From: Alcanivorax sp. DP30 | Lineage (GTDB): Bacteria > Pseudomonadota > Gammaproteobacteria > Pseudomonadales > Alcanivoracaceae | Length of the DNA stretch: 64,000 nucleotides | NCBI RefSeq assembly: GCF_009882945.1 | Contig: NZ_WTUY01000002.1 | Coordinates: 126,927 to 190,926 of the forward strand | Reading direction: 5' to 3' | Shown: positions 18,237-27,068 of the stretch, one piece after another | Layout: the number at the start of each line of letters is the position of its first letter | Numbering within the stretch: position 1 is the first letter of the stretch | Made by a program: the position numbers and the translations under genes | The notes under the pieces: generated by a model | What the model saw: the letters and a program-made list of their open reading frames with translations, nothing else | Told to the model about the DNA's origin: nothing | Databases searched by the model: none

Positions 18237-19256
18237 ATGTACCATCGCAGAACGATCAATATCAATCGAGTGGTCAAGTTGTTGCAGGGTGCGGCCCGAT
18301 CCGGAGCCAGTATTCCCGAGCTGCTGGAAAAATGCGGTATTCCTCGCCAGCTGCTGGAGGATCCGGAAGGTACAATCGAGCGTGATACGTTTATCAAGAT
18401 GATGCTCCTGATCATGGAGCAGACCCAGGATGAGTTTCTGGGCTTCGGCCAGGGACGCAAATCCAAGCCCGGTACGTTCTCCATGATGGCCCATGCGGTC
18501 ATCAATTGCCCCAATCTTGGCTCTGCCGTAGAACGGGGGATCCGCTTCTATGATCTTTTCGAGCTTAGCTCCGGCACGGTGATCGAGCGCGATGGTGACA
18601 TTGCCCGTCTGAAGGTGGCCACGGATCCGCGCCTGGATTTCCGTGAAGTCATCATCGAGGCCTCCCTGTTTATCTGGCTGCGGTTCATGAGCTGGCTGGT
18701 GGGCAAGGCCATTGAGCCCCAGGCAGTGCGCCTGGACTATTCCGATACCCAGAATGATGAAGAGCACCGGTTCCTGTTCGATTGTTTGATCGAGTATGGT
18801 GCCGAAGAAAACTCTGTGACCTTCAAATCCGAGTTCCTGGAACTTCCGCTGGTACAGAATGAGCTGTCCCTGTCCAAGTTCCTCAAGGATTCCCTGGCCC
18901 AGTTATTCGACGGCAACATCCACAATGTGGGCCTGCCGGCACAGATCCGCTCGATCATTTCCAATGAGTACGGCAACAGTTTTCCGGATTTCACCGAAAT
19001 TTGCGGCAAACTGAATATGACACCGCAGACCCTGCGTCGCCGTCTCAAGGAAGCCAATACCAGTTATCAGGAGATCAAGGATTCCATCCGCAAGGATGCC
19101 TCGGTCTATTATCTGTCCAAGCCGGAACTCAGCATTGACGAGATTGCCTTGCTGATGGGCTTCAGTGAAGCAAGTTCCTTTCATCGTGCCTTCAAGAAAT
19201 GGACCGGGAAAACCCCGTCCAGCTATCGCAAGGAACATTTTGGTGTCAGCCAGTGA
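18237..19256 (+). CDS. AraC family transcriptional regulator (OruR-like N-terminal domain)
   Basis: 339 residues. The N-terminal about 190 residues match the 'arabinose-binding domain of AraC, N-term' type seen in OruR/ArgR-like regulators. The C-terminal 100 residues hold two helix-turn-helix units: FTEICGKLNMTPQTLRRRLKE, and LSIDEIALLMGFSEASSFHRAFKKWTGKTPSSYR, the second being the AraC signature. AGAGGA lies about 11 bases before the ATG. The effector is unknown. The upstream gap (17969-18236) is AT-leaning and probably holds the promoter. Confidence 0.9.
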   Translation: MYHRRTININRVVKLLQGAARSGASIPELLEKCGIPRQLLEDPEGTIERDTFIKMMLLIMEQTQDEFLGFGQGRKSKPGTFSMMAHAVINCPNLGSAVERGIRFYDLFELSSGTVIERDGDIARLKVATDPRLDFREVIIEASLFIWLRFMSWLVGKAIEPQAVRLDYSDTQNDEEHRFLFDCLIEYGAEENSVTFKSEFLELPLVQNELSLSKFLKDSLAQLFDGNIHNVGLPAQIRSIISNEYGNSFPDFTEICGKLNMTPQTLRRRLKEANTSYQEIKDSIRKDASVYYLSKPELSIDEIALLMGFSEASSFHRAFKKWTGKTPSSYRKEHFGVSQ

Positions 19257-19286
19257 TCCTGGCAGGCACCCGTATCAGGATCTGAG

Positions 19287-20159
19287 ATGACCATGACCGA
19301 CGCCACCACGGCGCGACTGTTGGTAACCTGCCCGGACAAGCCTGGCATTATCAGTGCAGTCAGTACCTTTCTGTTCAATCACGGCGCCAACATTACCGAT
19401 TTCGACCAGCATTCCAGTGACGCCCATGGCGGCACGTTTTTTCTGCGTCTGGAGTTCCAGACTCCGGAGCTGGATTGTTCCCGTGAGGCTCTGCGTAACA
19501 ACTTTGCCAGTCGCGTGGCAGAACCTTACGGCATGCAATGGCAGATCAGTTACGCCAGCGAGAAAAAACGCATGGCGGTACTGGTATCAAAGCACGATCA
19601 CGTACTGATGGATCTTCTCTGGCGCACCTCTCGTGGTGATATGCCGGCGGTGATACCGCTGGTGATCAGCAATCACGATGATCTGCGCGAGGAAGTGGAG
19701 CGTTTCGGTATCGAGTATCACCATATACCGGTAACGGCGGACAACAAGGCAGAAGCGGAAGCGCAAGCACTGCGGCTACTGGAAGGGCGCGTAGATGTGA
19801 TTGTGCTGGCGCGCTACATGCAGATCCTCAGCCCCGATTTTGTTTCCCGCTATCCGCACAGCGTGATCAATATCCATCATTCGTTCCTGCCGGCGTTTGT
19901 GGGGGCCAATCCCTATCAACAGGCCCACGACAAGGGCGTCAAATTGATTGGTGCCACCAGTCACTATGTGACCGCGGATCTGGATCAGGGGCCGATCATT
20001 GAGCAGAACGTGCAGCGGGTAAGTCACCGCCATTCAGCGGATGAACTGAAGGCACTGGGCCAGGATGTGGAGCGCCAGGTCATGCTACGGGCTGTCCGTT
20101 GGCACCTGGAAGACCGGGTGATCGTCGATGGCAACAAGACAGTGGTGTTCGTTAAATAA
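19287..20159 (+). CDS. purU: Formyltetrahydrofolate deformylase
   Basis: PurU hydrolyses 10-formyl-THF to formate and THF, supplying formate for PurT and balancing one-carbon pools. The 290 residues consist of an N-terminal ACT domain ([26 protein letters not shown]) and a formyltransferase-type domain with [14 protein letters not shown], the catalytic [10 protein letters not shown], and [29 protein letters not shown] precedes the ATG; an in-frame ATG two codons later is also possible. The gene follows the AraC regulator by 30 bases and may be co-transcribed. A 15-bp stem terminator lies just downstream. Confidence 0.95.
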   Translation: MTMTDATTARLLVTCPDKPGIISAVSTFLFNHGANITDFDQHSSDAHGGTFFLRLEFQTPELDCSREALRNNFASRVAEPYGMQWQISYASEKKRMAVLVSKHDHVLMDLLWRTSRGDMPAVIPLVISNHDDLREEVERFGIEYHHIPVTADNKAEAEAQALRLLEGRVDVIVLARYMQILSPDFVSRYPHSVINIHHSFLPAFVGANPYQQAHDKGVKLIGATSHYVTADLDQGPIIEQNVQRVSHRHSADELKALGQDVERQVMLRAVRWHLEDRVIVDGNKTVVFVK

Positions 20160-20167
20160 CGCACAAC

Positions 20168-20202
20168 CAACACGCTGCACGCCGTGAGCGTGCAGCGTGT
20201 TG
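20168..20202. terminator. Bidirectional terminator between purU and the outer-membrane protein gene
   Basis: A 15-bp perfect stem (left arm 20168-20182, right arm 20188-20202) around the loop CGTGA, in the 46-base gap between convergent genes. Confidence 0.75.
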
Positions 20203-20205
20203 TTA

Positions 20206-20865
20206 TTAGTTGGTGAATCTCAGGCCGATACCCAGGGTGCCGAAGTTTTCGGATTCCAGATTGGTATATTGGTATTGGGCGGTCAGTGACAGGCGATCCA
20301 ACACCGGAACCGCTACACCGGCAGTGACGTAAGGGGCGAAACCGGATTGGCTGTCACTTTGCGGAGCATCATTGACGGTGGTCACGGTGTCGCCGTTGAC
20401 GTCCAGAAGGATACGCTGCTGGCGATTGTCCAGCTTGAGGTCATAGAGGTAGCCACCGGCCTTGAGGTACAGCCAGTAGGGGCTTTGCCAGACAACACCG
20501 GCGGTAAAGCCGCTGAGTTCCAGGGAGTCTTCCTGACGGACACGTACTGAGGATGCGCCGGCCTGATCTTCCGAAACGGAAGGTGCACGGATGAAGTCAT
20601 TCGTTTCATCCACATCACCCTGAGTCACAAAGCCGCCTTCAATACCAAAGCGGGATTTTTCGCCCAAATCGACACTGTTCAACCACATGCCGATATTGAT
20701 GGTGAGCCCGTCGGCAGTATCAAAGCCGTAGGGATCCATGTCAGCCTTGGTCATCTGGGCCTGTACAAAGAAATCCACGTCGGGTGGCGCAAGCTCTTCT
20801 TCGGCGTGTACTGGGGTGATCAGGGCGCCAGCCAGCGCCAAAGTCAGCGGCAGTGTTGTTTTCAT
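20206..20865 (-). CDS. Predicted outer-membrane beta-barrel protein
   Basis: 219 residues. The ATG at 20865 starts a signal peptide MKTTLPLTLALAGALITPVHA (1-21). The mature part alternates polar and aromatic residues (FGIEGGFV, FTAGVVWQSPYWLYLKAGGYLYDLKLD, LSLTAQYQYTNLES) and ends in an aromatic/Arg-rich strand GTLGIGLRFTN, as small OmpW/OmpX-like barrels do. An earlier in-frame start (21012) would add 49 non-signal residues. Function unknown. Confidence 0.8.
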   Translation of the reverse strand: MKTTLPLTLALAGALITPVHAEEELAPPDVDFFVQAQMTKADMDPYGFDTADGLTINIGMWLNSVDLGEKSRFGIEGGFVTQGDVDETNDFIRAPSVSEDQAGASSVRVRQEDSLELSGFTAGVVWQSPYWLYLKAGGYLYDLKLDNRQQRILLDVNGDTVTTVNDAPQSDSQSGFAPYVTAGVAVPVLDRLSLTAQYQYTNLESENFGTLGIGLRFTN

Positions 20866-20983
20866 TATTGATCCAGCCGTTGTGATAAGGACAATGTAGC
20901 CATCTTGCTCCCCTGCTGCGTCAGCCTCAGAGGCTGATGTTGTGGGGTAAATGCCACCGTATTGTAACCAGCGTGAGACCGAC

Positions 20984-22045
20984 ATGCCCAGCGACTTCTT
21001 GAATACCGGCACTGAAACCCTTCTGGCACTGTGCCGGCCGGGCTTTGAGGCGGATCTTGCAGCAGAGTTGAACTTTCATGCCGCAGAACAGATGGTAGCA
21101 GGTTATCCGCGTACCACGGCCAACAGTGGTTATGTGTTATGGCACAGCCAGCAGGGCAGTATGGCGCCCCTCCTTGATAGCGGACTGATTTTTGCGCGAA
21201 GTCTCAGCATGGGGGTAGGGGAGTTTATTGATATCGGCGATGACCGGATCAGTGCGCTGTGGCCGCTTCTGGAGGAGGCCGCCCCCTTCAGCGAGGTGTA
21301 TCTGGACCACCCGGATACCAACGAAGGTCGTGAACTGCAGCGTTTTCTCAAAGGCTTCCGCAAGGCGCTGGAGCCGCGCCTGAAGAAAGCCGGGCTGTTA
21401 CGCCGCAAAGCAGCCAATCGTATTCACCTGTTCTTCAGTGATTCCCACAATGGTTGGGTGACGATAAGCCCGTCGGACGTACCGTTGGCAGAGGGGGGCG
21501 TCCGTCGTCTCCGGTTGCCGAGCGAGGCACCCAGCCGTTCGGCTCTGAAAGTTGAGGAGGCGCTACTGCGGTTTTTTGGTTCCACCGAGGCACTTACGGC
21601 CAAATCAGCGGTAGATCTCGGCGCGGCACCAGGGGGGTGGAGTTGGCAATTGGCCCGCAGAGGCATCAAGGTACAAGCCGTGGACCATGGCAAACTGGAT
21701 GCCCGTCTGCTGGATGAGTACCCCGTTCAGCATATCTACGGTGATGCCTTCACCTGGCGTCCGAAAACCAGTGTGGATCTGGTTGTCTGCGATGTGGTGG
21801 ACAAACCGGCCCGTACCCTTCAACAGATGGAAAAGTGGCTTGAGCAGGGCTGGAGCCGTGCCGCGCTGTTTAACCTCAAGCTGCCCATGAAGCGCCGCTT
21901 CCAGGAAGTCTGGCAATTGCTGGAAAAGCTGGCCACGACCATGGAGCGTCATCCAGAGCGTGGAGAGGTGATCATCAAGGCTGCACACCTGTATTACGAC
22001 CGGGAAGAGATTACCGTCTGGGCTGCCTACCACCGGGATTATTGA
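20984..22045 (+). CDS. rlmM: 23S rRNA (cytidine-2498-2'-O)-methyltransferase
   Basis: RlmM 2'-O-methylates C2498 in the peptidyltransferase region of 23S rRNA. The 353 residues begin [19 protein letters not shown] (THUMP-like N-terminus) and contain the SAM-binding [18 protein letters not shown] (about 209-226), [13 protein letters not shown], and the [15 protein letters not shown] segment with its catalytic lysine. E. coli RlmM has 366 residues. The ATG at 20984 gives the usual family start; the in-frame start at 20951 adds 11 residues. The stop TGA overlaps the next start as TGATG. Confidence 0.94.
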   Translation: MPSDFLNTGTETLLALCRPGFEADLAAELNFHAAEQMVAGYPRTTANSGYVLWHSQQGSMAPLLDSGLIFARSLSMGVGEFIDIGDDRISALWPLLEEAAPFSEVYLDHPDTNEGRELQRFLKGFRKALEPRLKKAGLLRRKAANRIHLFFSDSHNGWVTISPSDVPLAEGGVRRLRLPSEAPSRSALKVEEALLRFFGSTEALTAKSAVDLGAAPGGWSWQLARRGIKVQAVDHGKLDARLLDEYPVQHIYGDAFTWRPKTSVDLVVCDVVDKPARTLQQMEKWLEQGWSRAALFNLKLPMKRRFQEVWQLLEKLATTMERHPERGEVIIKAAHLYYDREEITVWAAYHRDY

Positions 22046-23274
22046 TGAACACATCCAGACCGGGCCCGGCACTGTACGCGACCCTTGGTGCCCTCTATTT
22101 TGCCCAGGCGCTTCCGGTGAGCATGTTGGGCAAGGCGCTGCCAGCCCTGGCCCGGGATGCGGGCTTGCCCACCGAGTGGATCGGCTTTCTGGCCCTGCCG
22201 GCCTTGCCCTGGGCATTGAAGTTTATCTGGGCGCCCTGGGTAGACCGCTGGGGTGCCGGTCGCCCTAATCACCGTAAACGCTGGATCCAGGGTTGTCTGG
22301 TTGCAGTGATGGCCGTGTTGTTTGTGGTGTCGTTGTTTCCCCAGAAATGGTTGCTGGGCCCGGGTTTTGTGCTTCTGCTGGGGCTGCTTTTTTTGCTTAA
22401 CCTGTTTAGCGCCACCCAGGATATCGCCACCGATGGTTTGGCTACGCGCCTGTTACCACCGGATTTGCGCGGGTTGGGGAACAGTATCCAGGTGAATGGC
22501 TACAAGATCGGCATGATGGTGGGCAGTAGCGCCTTACTGATCCTCGTGGGGTGGTGGGGGTGGCAAACCACGCTCGGGTTAGTCATCGCCGGGATGATGA
22601 TGGTGCTGGTACAGGTGACCCGCTTCCAGGAACCGGTAGAGCCAATCGTAGTTCGCGAAAGAGCCAGTTTCCGATGGTGGCGACAGGAACTGGTGCGTTT
22701 CTGGCGCCGGCCTGGCATGGGGTTATGGTTGTTCCTGCTGCTGTTCTACAAGGTAGGGGATGGCTTCGGTACCCGTATGATCAATCCCTTCCTGGTGGAC
22801 AATGCCTGGACGCTGGTGGAAATCGGCACTCTGGAACTGGTGATCTCTTTTGCCGGACTGGCAGGCGCAGCCATGGCCGGGCTGTTGATGATCCGGATGC
22901 GTCATCGAACGGCTTTGTTCGTGTTTGCGTTGCTGCAAACACTGGCGTTCTCCGGCTGGGCCTTTCTGGCCCATTACAATGCCATGGATTGGGTCTGGCC
23001 AGTGGCGCTGTTCGAGCAGTTCACCGATGGCCTCTCTACCGTCGCCTTCTTCACCCTGATGATGGATTACTGCCGGGACGGACACGAGGGTAGTGACTAC
23101 ACCATGCAGGCGTCGGTACGCTTGTTCGCGGTAGGGGTCTTCACCTTGGGTAGCGGATTCAGTGCTGCATGGCTGGGTTATGATGGCCATTTCCTGTTGG
23201 CTGCGGTTCTGGTTGCTATCGTTATCCCCTTGGCATGGCGTTGGCAGCCGCCGGGTCTTGTTGCCCACCGGTAG
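22045..23274 (+). CDS. MFS permease, AmpG-like
   Basis: 409 residues with 12 hydrophobic segments. The N-terminal pattern (LYFAQALPVSMLGKALPALARDAGLP, GFLALPALPWALKFIWAPWVDR) and the SATQDIATDGLATRLLPP stretch in the first half match the AmpG/acetyl-CoA transporter branch of the major facilitator superfamily. AmpG imports anhydro-muropeptides, but other members carry siderophores or unknown cargo, so the substrate is open. The start overlaps the rlmM stop by one base. Confidence 0.85.
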   Translation: MNTSRPGPALYATLGALYFAQALPVSMLGKALPALARDAGLPTEWIGFLALPALPWALKFIWAPWVDRWGAGRPNHRKRWIQGCLVAVMAVLFVVSLFPQKWLLGPGFVLLLGLLFLLNLFSATQDIATDGLATRLLPPDLRGLGNSIQVNGYKIGMMVGSSALLILVGWWGWQTTLGLVIAGMMMVLVQVTRFQEPVEPIVVRERASFRWWRQELVRFWRRPGMGLWLFLLLFYKVGDGFGTRMINPFLVDNAWTLVEIGTLELVISFAGLAGAAMAGLLMIRMRHRTALFVFALLQTLAFSGWAFLAHYNAMDWVWPVALFEQFTDGLSTVAFFTLMMDYCRDGHEGSDYTMQASVRLFAVGVFTLGSGFSAAWLGYDGHFLLAAVLVAIVIPLAWRWQPPGLVAHR

Positions 23275-23343
23275 TCCACGGCTGCGAAATTGATCGCAAT
23301 CATTATAATGGCGCACCCCCTTGTTTTGACCGGAGCTCCCTTC

Positions 23344-23574
23344 ATGGATGCACAACACCATCTTGATGCCACTGGCCTGCTGTGCCCTGAGCCAGTGATG
23401 ATGCTGCATAACAAAGTGAGAGACATGGCTCCCGGCGACCTCCTGGAAGTGCGCGCTACCGATCCCTCCACCGAACGGGACATTCCGAAGTTCTGCCAGT
23501 TTCTGGGTCATACTCTGGAAGGGCAGGAGGTGCGGGGGGAAGAGTACTGGTATTGGATACGTAAAAAGCAATGA
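23344..23574 (+). CDS. tusA: Sulfurtransferase TusA
   Basis: TusA accepts persulfide sulfur from IscS and passes it to the TusBCD relay for tRNA 2-thiouridine synthesis and other sulfur uses. The 76 residues carry the hallmark [22 protein letters not shown] with the persulfide cysteine C14, then [12 protein letters not shown] and YWYWIRKK, very close to E. coli TusA (81 residues). The ATG at 23344 has GGAGCTCCC just upstream. An earlier in-frame start at 23290 would cross the probable promoter. Confidence 0.95.
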   Translation: MDAQHHLDATGLLCPEPVMMLHNKVRDMAPGDLLEVRATDPSTERDIPKFCQFLGHTLEGQEVRGEEYWYWIRKKQ

Positions 23575-23737
23575 ACAATGAATAGTGAATAATTCATAGC
23601 TGCGCGAGATAGCGCCGCAGTAAAAATGCGCATGAGGCCGCGACCAACCTTTGGTCGCGGCCTCATGCGTTGAAGTCCCAACTGGCGCCTCTGCGCGCCG
23701 TTATTGCTTATTCATTCTTAACTATTAATTATCTTTA
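23575..23737. repeat. About 150-bp palindromic repeat element, copy B
   Basis: It shares with copy A (8630-8778) the left motif TGAATAATTNATAGCTGCGCGAG (23586-23608), the right motif TTAACTATTAATTAT (23719-23733) and a central hairpin. Here the stem is a perfect 18 bp (23630-23647 with 23651-23668) around a 3-base loop. Stem positions that differ from copy A change on both arms together (an A:T pair becomes T:A, a C:G pair becomes A:T). It too lies between convergent genes, and the right-hand gene's stop (23735-23737) abuts the element end. Confidence 0.7.
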
Positions 23738-24427
23738 CCCTTCTGTCGCCAGCATCGCCACTGCTGCCAACGCCTCCGGATCCCGATCCTTGAGCTTGTT
23801 GGCGATGCCGTGCTGGAAGAAGTAGCGGAAATCCGATTTCTCCGGGGCAGGCACCAGGCACTTGGCGCCAGGGAGAATCGGGGTTTCTACCGGATCAGCT
23901 TCTTCGGCCACCATGGCAGTGAGGGTGCCGTCTGCATGCAGGCGCCAGCTGACAACTTCCATCAAACTGATGGTGTGGAACTCATCGGCAGAGAACACCG
24001 CATGGGTGCCGATGGTGTCCGGGATTTCCTGGATGGATTGGCTGCCGGGTTGGGGCTTGCCAAAGAAGCGCACCGCAGCATCCAGCTCCTGCACCTTGTG
24101 CTCAGGCGCATCCACGAACAGGTAATCGCTGCCGGGCAGACGATAGCCTTCCCAACGTCCATTGAGTGGATCCGCCAGTGCCATAGCCGTTACGGGTTTT
24201 TTTAGCCAGGGCACCATGGCAACGGTATCTCCGTTGGCCAGTCGCGCCCAAGCCAGGATTTTCAGGGAGAAGAGGGTGTCGGGGTGCTGGTCATTGGCAT
24301 ACAGCAGCTCAATACCGTCATATTCGGGTGACAGCCGAAGTATAGGGGGTTGTGCCGCTTGGCGACGTGGAGAGAAAGGAACAACGTTGCTGTTCCCGCC
24401 AGGGTGTTGCCGGTGAGCCGAAGTCAT
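23735..24427 (-). CDS. Hypothetical protein
   Basis: 230 residues, soluble, no signal peptide, family not recognised. It contains LRLSPEYDGIELLYANDQHPDTLFSLKILAWARLANGDTVAMVPWL and a second similar stretch (VFSADEFHTISLMEVVSWRLHADGTLTAMVAEE), suggesting an internal duplication of a beta-rich unit around residues 40-85 and 140-175. The ATG at 24427 follows GGGAGGTGCCC. The 208 bases to the MATE gene show nothing recognisable. Confidence 0.7.
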   Translation of the reverse strand: MTSAHRQHPGGNSNVVPFSPRRQAAQPPILRLSPEYDGIELLYANDQHPDTLFSLKILAWARLANGDTVAMVPWLKKPVTAMALADPLNGRWEGYRLPGSDYLFVDAPEHKVQELDAAVRFFGKPQPGSQSIQEIPDTIGTHAVFSADEFHTISLMEVVSWRLHADGTLTAMVAEEADPVETPILPGAKCLVPAPEKSDFRYFFQHGIANKLKDRDPEALAAVAMLATEG

Positions 24428-24641
24428 GGGCACCTCCCGGTACGTGTCCTAGAGGGTCGCCAATGTTGTTACACCCGGCAGGGTGCTGGCACGATCACAT
24501 GCCATGGCGACCGTTAATTCAACTTATCGTTTACGGCGCAACCATGCAAGCCGTCGTGAAAGTGACATGAAGAATGGTTGCATACGTGGATAGATGGCGA
24601 AGCAGGGGGGATTTCGGTGATGCTCGATTCTATCGTGCTTG

Positions 24642-26030
24642 TCAGGCCGCTTTTCGAGGCTTGGGTGCGGTGGTGCTGGCCGGGACCGACAGTGGTTGAG
24701 CCATGCGCCATTTGAGGCGCAGGCCGAGCAGGATGGCCGCCATGGTCAGGCCTGCGACCAGACCGATCCAGAAGCCCGCCGGGCCCATGGGTTCCACAAA
24801 CACGGAGGTCAGGCCAAGTGCATAACCCAGCGGCAGACCCACGCCCCAGTAGGCAAAGAGGGTCATGACCATGGGCCAGCCGGTATCTTCAAAACCTCGC
24901 AGGCAGCCGTTGGCGCACACCTGTAGAGCGTCGGAAATCTGATACAGGGCGGCGAACAGCAGCAGGTAACTGGCCAGCTCGATGACGTCCCGGTTATCGG
25001 TATAGATGTGCGGGATCCAGTGGCGTGCCAGCACCAGTGACAGCGAGGCCAACACGCCAACCACCAGGGTGATCATGTGCGCCACCTGCACCGCATGTCG
25101 CAGGCTGATCGGGTCGTGCCGACCTCGGGCATGGCCCACCCGCACCGTGGCAGCGATGGCAAAGCTCAACGGAATCATGAAGATCAGGGAGGTAAAGTTC
25201 AGGGCAATCTGGTGGCTGGCCACGATCTGGGCGCCAAGGCTGCCAATCAGAAGGGCAATAACGGCGAAGATGCTGACCTCAAAGAAAATGGTCAGGCCCA
25301 CCGGCAGGCCGAGGCGCAGCATGTACCCCAGGCTGGGTACTTCGAAATGCCTCTGGCGCAGGTTGAGTGGTGCATGTCGGTAGACCGGGTGACGGTGTGT
25401 GTAAATCAGCATCATCAGGGCCATGGACCACATCACCAGTGAGGTGGCCCAGCCGCAGCCCACGCCGCCCATGGCCGGCAAGCCCAGCTTGCCGTAGATC
25501 AGCACGTAGTTGCTGGGAATATTGATCAACAAGCCGGTAACACTGAACAACAGCACCGGGCGGGTGTGGTTCATGGCTTCGGTATAGCTGCGCATGGCCA
25601 GCATCAGGGCGGCGCCAGGCATCCCCCAGCTCAGGGCATCCAGATAGCCGGAGACCATGGGGCGAATGGCCGGGTCTACCTCCATCCAGACGAGCACGGG
25701 CGCCACACTGCGCAGGATCAGGGCGCTGAGTATGCCCAGCCCCATGGCCAGCCAGATGCCTTGCTGGGCGAGGGGGTTGATACGATGGTAAGCTTCGCCG
25801 CCAAGATGGCGTGACAGAATCGGGGTGGTGCTCATCAGCACCCCGGTCATGAACAGGTACAGTGGCACCCAGATACTGGCCCCCACGGCCACGGCAGCCA
25901 AATCATTGGCGCTGACCCGGCCCGCCATCAAGGTATCCACAAAGCCGTTGGCAGTCTGCGCCAGCTGGCCACCGAGAATCGGCAGGGCTAGCGTGAGCTG
26001 GGCGACAAATTCCTGACGGCGGGAAGACAT
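24642..26030 (-). CDS. MATE family multidrug efflux transporter (NorM-like)
   Basis: 462 residues with 12 membrane segments, in the inner membrane. The MATE opening is clear (LTLALPILGGQLAQTANGFVDTLMAGRVSANDLAAVAVGASIW), with the matching repeat in the second half (LGLPVGLTIFFEVSIFAVIALLIGSLGAQIVASHQIALN). NorM-type pumps exchange Na+ or H+ for cationic drugs and dyes. The ATG at 26030 gives the family start MSSRRQEFVAQLTLALP; an upstream in-frame start at 26165 would run into the divergent epmC coding region. Confidence 0.92.
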   Translation of the reverse strand: MSSRRQEFVAQLTLALPILGGQLAQTANGFVDTLMAGRVSANDLAAVAVGASIWVPLYLFMTGVLMSTTPILSRHLGGEAYHRINPLAQQGIWLAMGLGILSALILRSVAPVLVWMEVDPAIRPMVSGYLDALSWGMPGAALMLAMRSYTEAMNHTRPVLLFSVTGLLINIPSNYVLIYGKLGLPAMGGVGCGWATSLVMWSMALMMLIYTHRHPVYRHAPLNLRQRHFEVPSLGYMLRLGLPVGLTIFFEVSIFAVIALLIGSLGAQIVASHQIALNFTSLIFMIPLSFAIAATVRVGHARGRHDPISLRHAVQVAHMITLVVGVLASLSLVLARHWIPHIYTDNRDVIELASYLLLFAALYQISDALQVCANGCLRGFEDTGWPMVMTLFAYWGVGLPLGYALGLTSVFVEPMGPAGFWIGLVAGLTMAAILLGLRLKWRMAQPLSVPASTTAPKPRKAA

Positions 26031-26103
26031 AGGCACGACGAATCTTATGGGTGAGAACCGGGACCGGAGAAAGGTCGCTACCATACCGCAAAGCGAGGGC
26101 GGG

Positions 26104-26646
26104 ATGCACCGTAGTGCAGACCTGGAATCCTTGTTTCGGGCGACTTTTTTTTCTGGCTTCGCCACGGTGCTGGAAGGCGGCGCCGCTGAGCCTGTCTATT
26201 TGCCTGGCAACCCCCATCGCATCTGCTACACCCGCGACTACTTTCGCAGCGCCCTTCATGAGATTGCCCACTGGTGTGTGGCTGGTGCAGAGCGGCGATT
26301 GCTTGAGGATTACGGCTACTGGTATGCCCCGGATGGCCGTAACGCGGAACAGCAGGCCGAATTTGCCAGTGTGGAAGTGTTGCCCCAAGCCTATGAAGCC
26401 CTGTTCTGTGCCGCCTGCGGACATGATTTCAGGGTATCGCTGGATAACCTGAACGGCGATGGGGGGGATGAACAGTCATTTGCGTTGATGGTTCGCAGGC
26501 GTGCCGGGGCGTTGCTGGAACGGCAACTACCCGAGCGTGTGCAGCGGTGGTGTGAGGCGTTGGCAGGGTTCTATCAGCGCCACCATATCCCACTGGCAGA
26601 GGGGTTATCGGAGACCTTTCAGTTGCCGCTTGCGGGTTCCCGTTAG
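26104..26646 (+). CDS. epmC: Elongation factor P hydroxylase
   Basis: EpmC (YfcM) hydroxylates the beta-lysyl-modified lysine of EF-P. The 180 residues contain SALHEIAHWCVAG with the metal-binding H52-E53-H56, preceded by PHRICYTRDYFR and followed by DYGYWYAPDGRNAEQQAEF, all typical of this family (182 residues in E. coli). The ATG at 26104 is chosen to match family length; an in-frame ATG at 26047 would add 19 residues. It is divergent from the MATE gene. No epmA or epmB is in this window. Confidence 0.9.
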   Translation: MHRSADLESLFRATFFSGFATVLEGGAAEPVYLPGNPHRICYTRDYFRSALHEIAHWCVAGAERRLLEDYGYWYAPDGRNAEQQAEFASVEVLPQAYEALFCAACGHDFRVSLDNLNGDGGDEQSFALMVRRRAGALLERQLPERVQRWCEALAGFYQRHHIPLAEGLSETFQLPLAGSR

Positions 26647-26662
26647 GTTCCTTGGAGGCCCG

Positions 26663-26755
26663 GCGAGTTTCGGGTTGCGAGTTTCGAAAGGCACAATCGA
26701 AAACCCTGCGGACCAGAGGGTTTGGCACTCCGGAAATCGCTCCTCGTGACCCGCA
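26663..26755. repeat. About 90-bp interspersed repeat, copy 1
   Basis: The left end CGAGTTTCGAAAGGCA (26678-26693) and right end GGAAATCGCTCCTCGTGACCC resemble, in order and spacing, a second element at 29552-29638. The two ends are roughly inverted copies of each other (GAGTTTCG against CGAAACTC in copy 2). Confidence 0.55.
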
Positions 26756-26763
26756 CCCGTGTG

Positions 26764-26792
26764 GTTCGCGCCTCAAGAGGCGCTCCTACAGG
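26764..26792 (+). repeat. REP-like hairpin, family 1
   Basis: GTTCGCGCCTC AA GAGGCGCTCCTACAGGG: a 7-bp stem GCGCCTC/GAGGCGC flanked by GTTC and TCCTACAG. Related copies are near 29405, 44069, 46602, 54456 and 54528. Confidence 0.65.
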
Positions 26793-26845
26793 GGGGGATG
26801 TGCGGCGCGGTCATCATGGGCTCGATCACCTTCCTTCGTCGCTGC

Positions 26846-26903
26846 TGTGGGAGCTTGCCTGCAGGCGAATGGCCACCCTATCGTCTGCAGGCAGACTCCC
26901 ACA
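26846..26903. repeat. REP-like inverted pair, family 2
   Basis: TGTGGGAGCTTGCCTGCAG at the left is answered by CTGCAGGCAGACTCCCACA at the right, giving a 58-base imperfect palindrome. Other family members are near 40316, 42205, 46448, 51081 and 52433. Its position between epmC and the betT terminator is typical of REP elements. Confidence 0.65.
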
Positions 26904-26973
26904 AGAAGATTTGTGCCTGGACTACACCCCAGGTTTGGCCTTTGTTTTTTCTCGCAGATCGTTGCTAAAGAAA

Positions 26974-27002
26974 AGGCCGCACCCAATGTCTTGGGGCGGC
27001 CT
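26974..27002 (-). terminator. Rho-independent terminator of the betT gene
   Basis: On the minus strand the stem AGGCCGC/GCGGCCT is followed by TTTTCTTT, about 70 bases past the betT stop. Confidence 0.7.
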
Positions 27003-27068
27003 CCTGAACTTCACTGAGCAACAACCCTGAACGCATTGTTGCATGAAGCGTGCAGCATGAAGCGGTTC

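Noticed and set aside
8630-23737. Treating the about 150-bp elements as an insertion sequence or composite transposon
   Set aside because: No transposase ORF lies between or within them, and the 15 kb between the copies is ordinary core genes.
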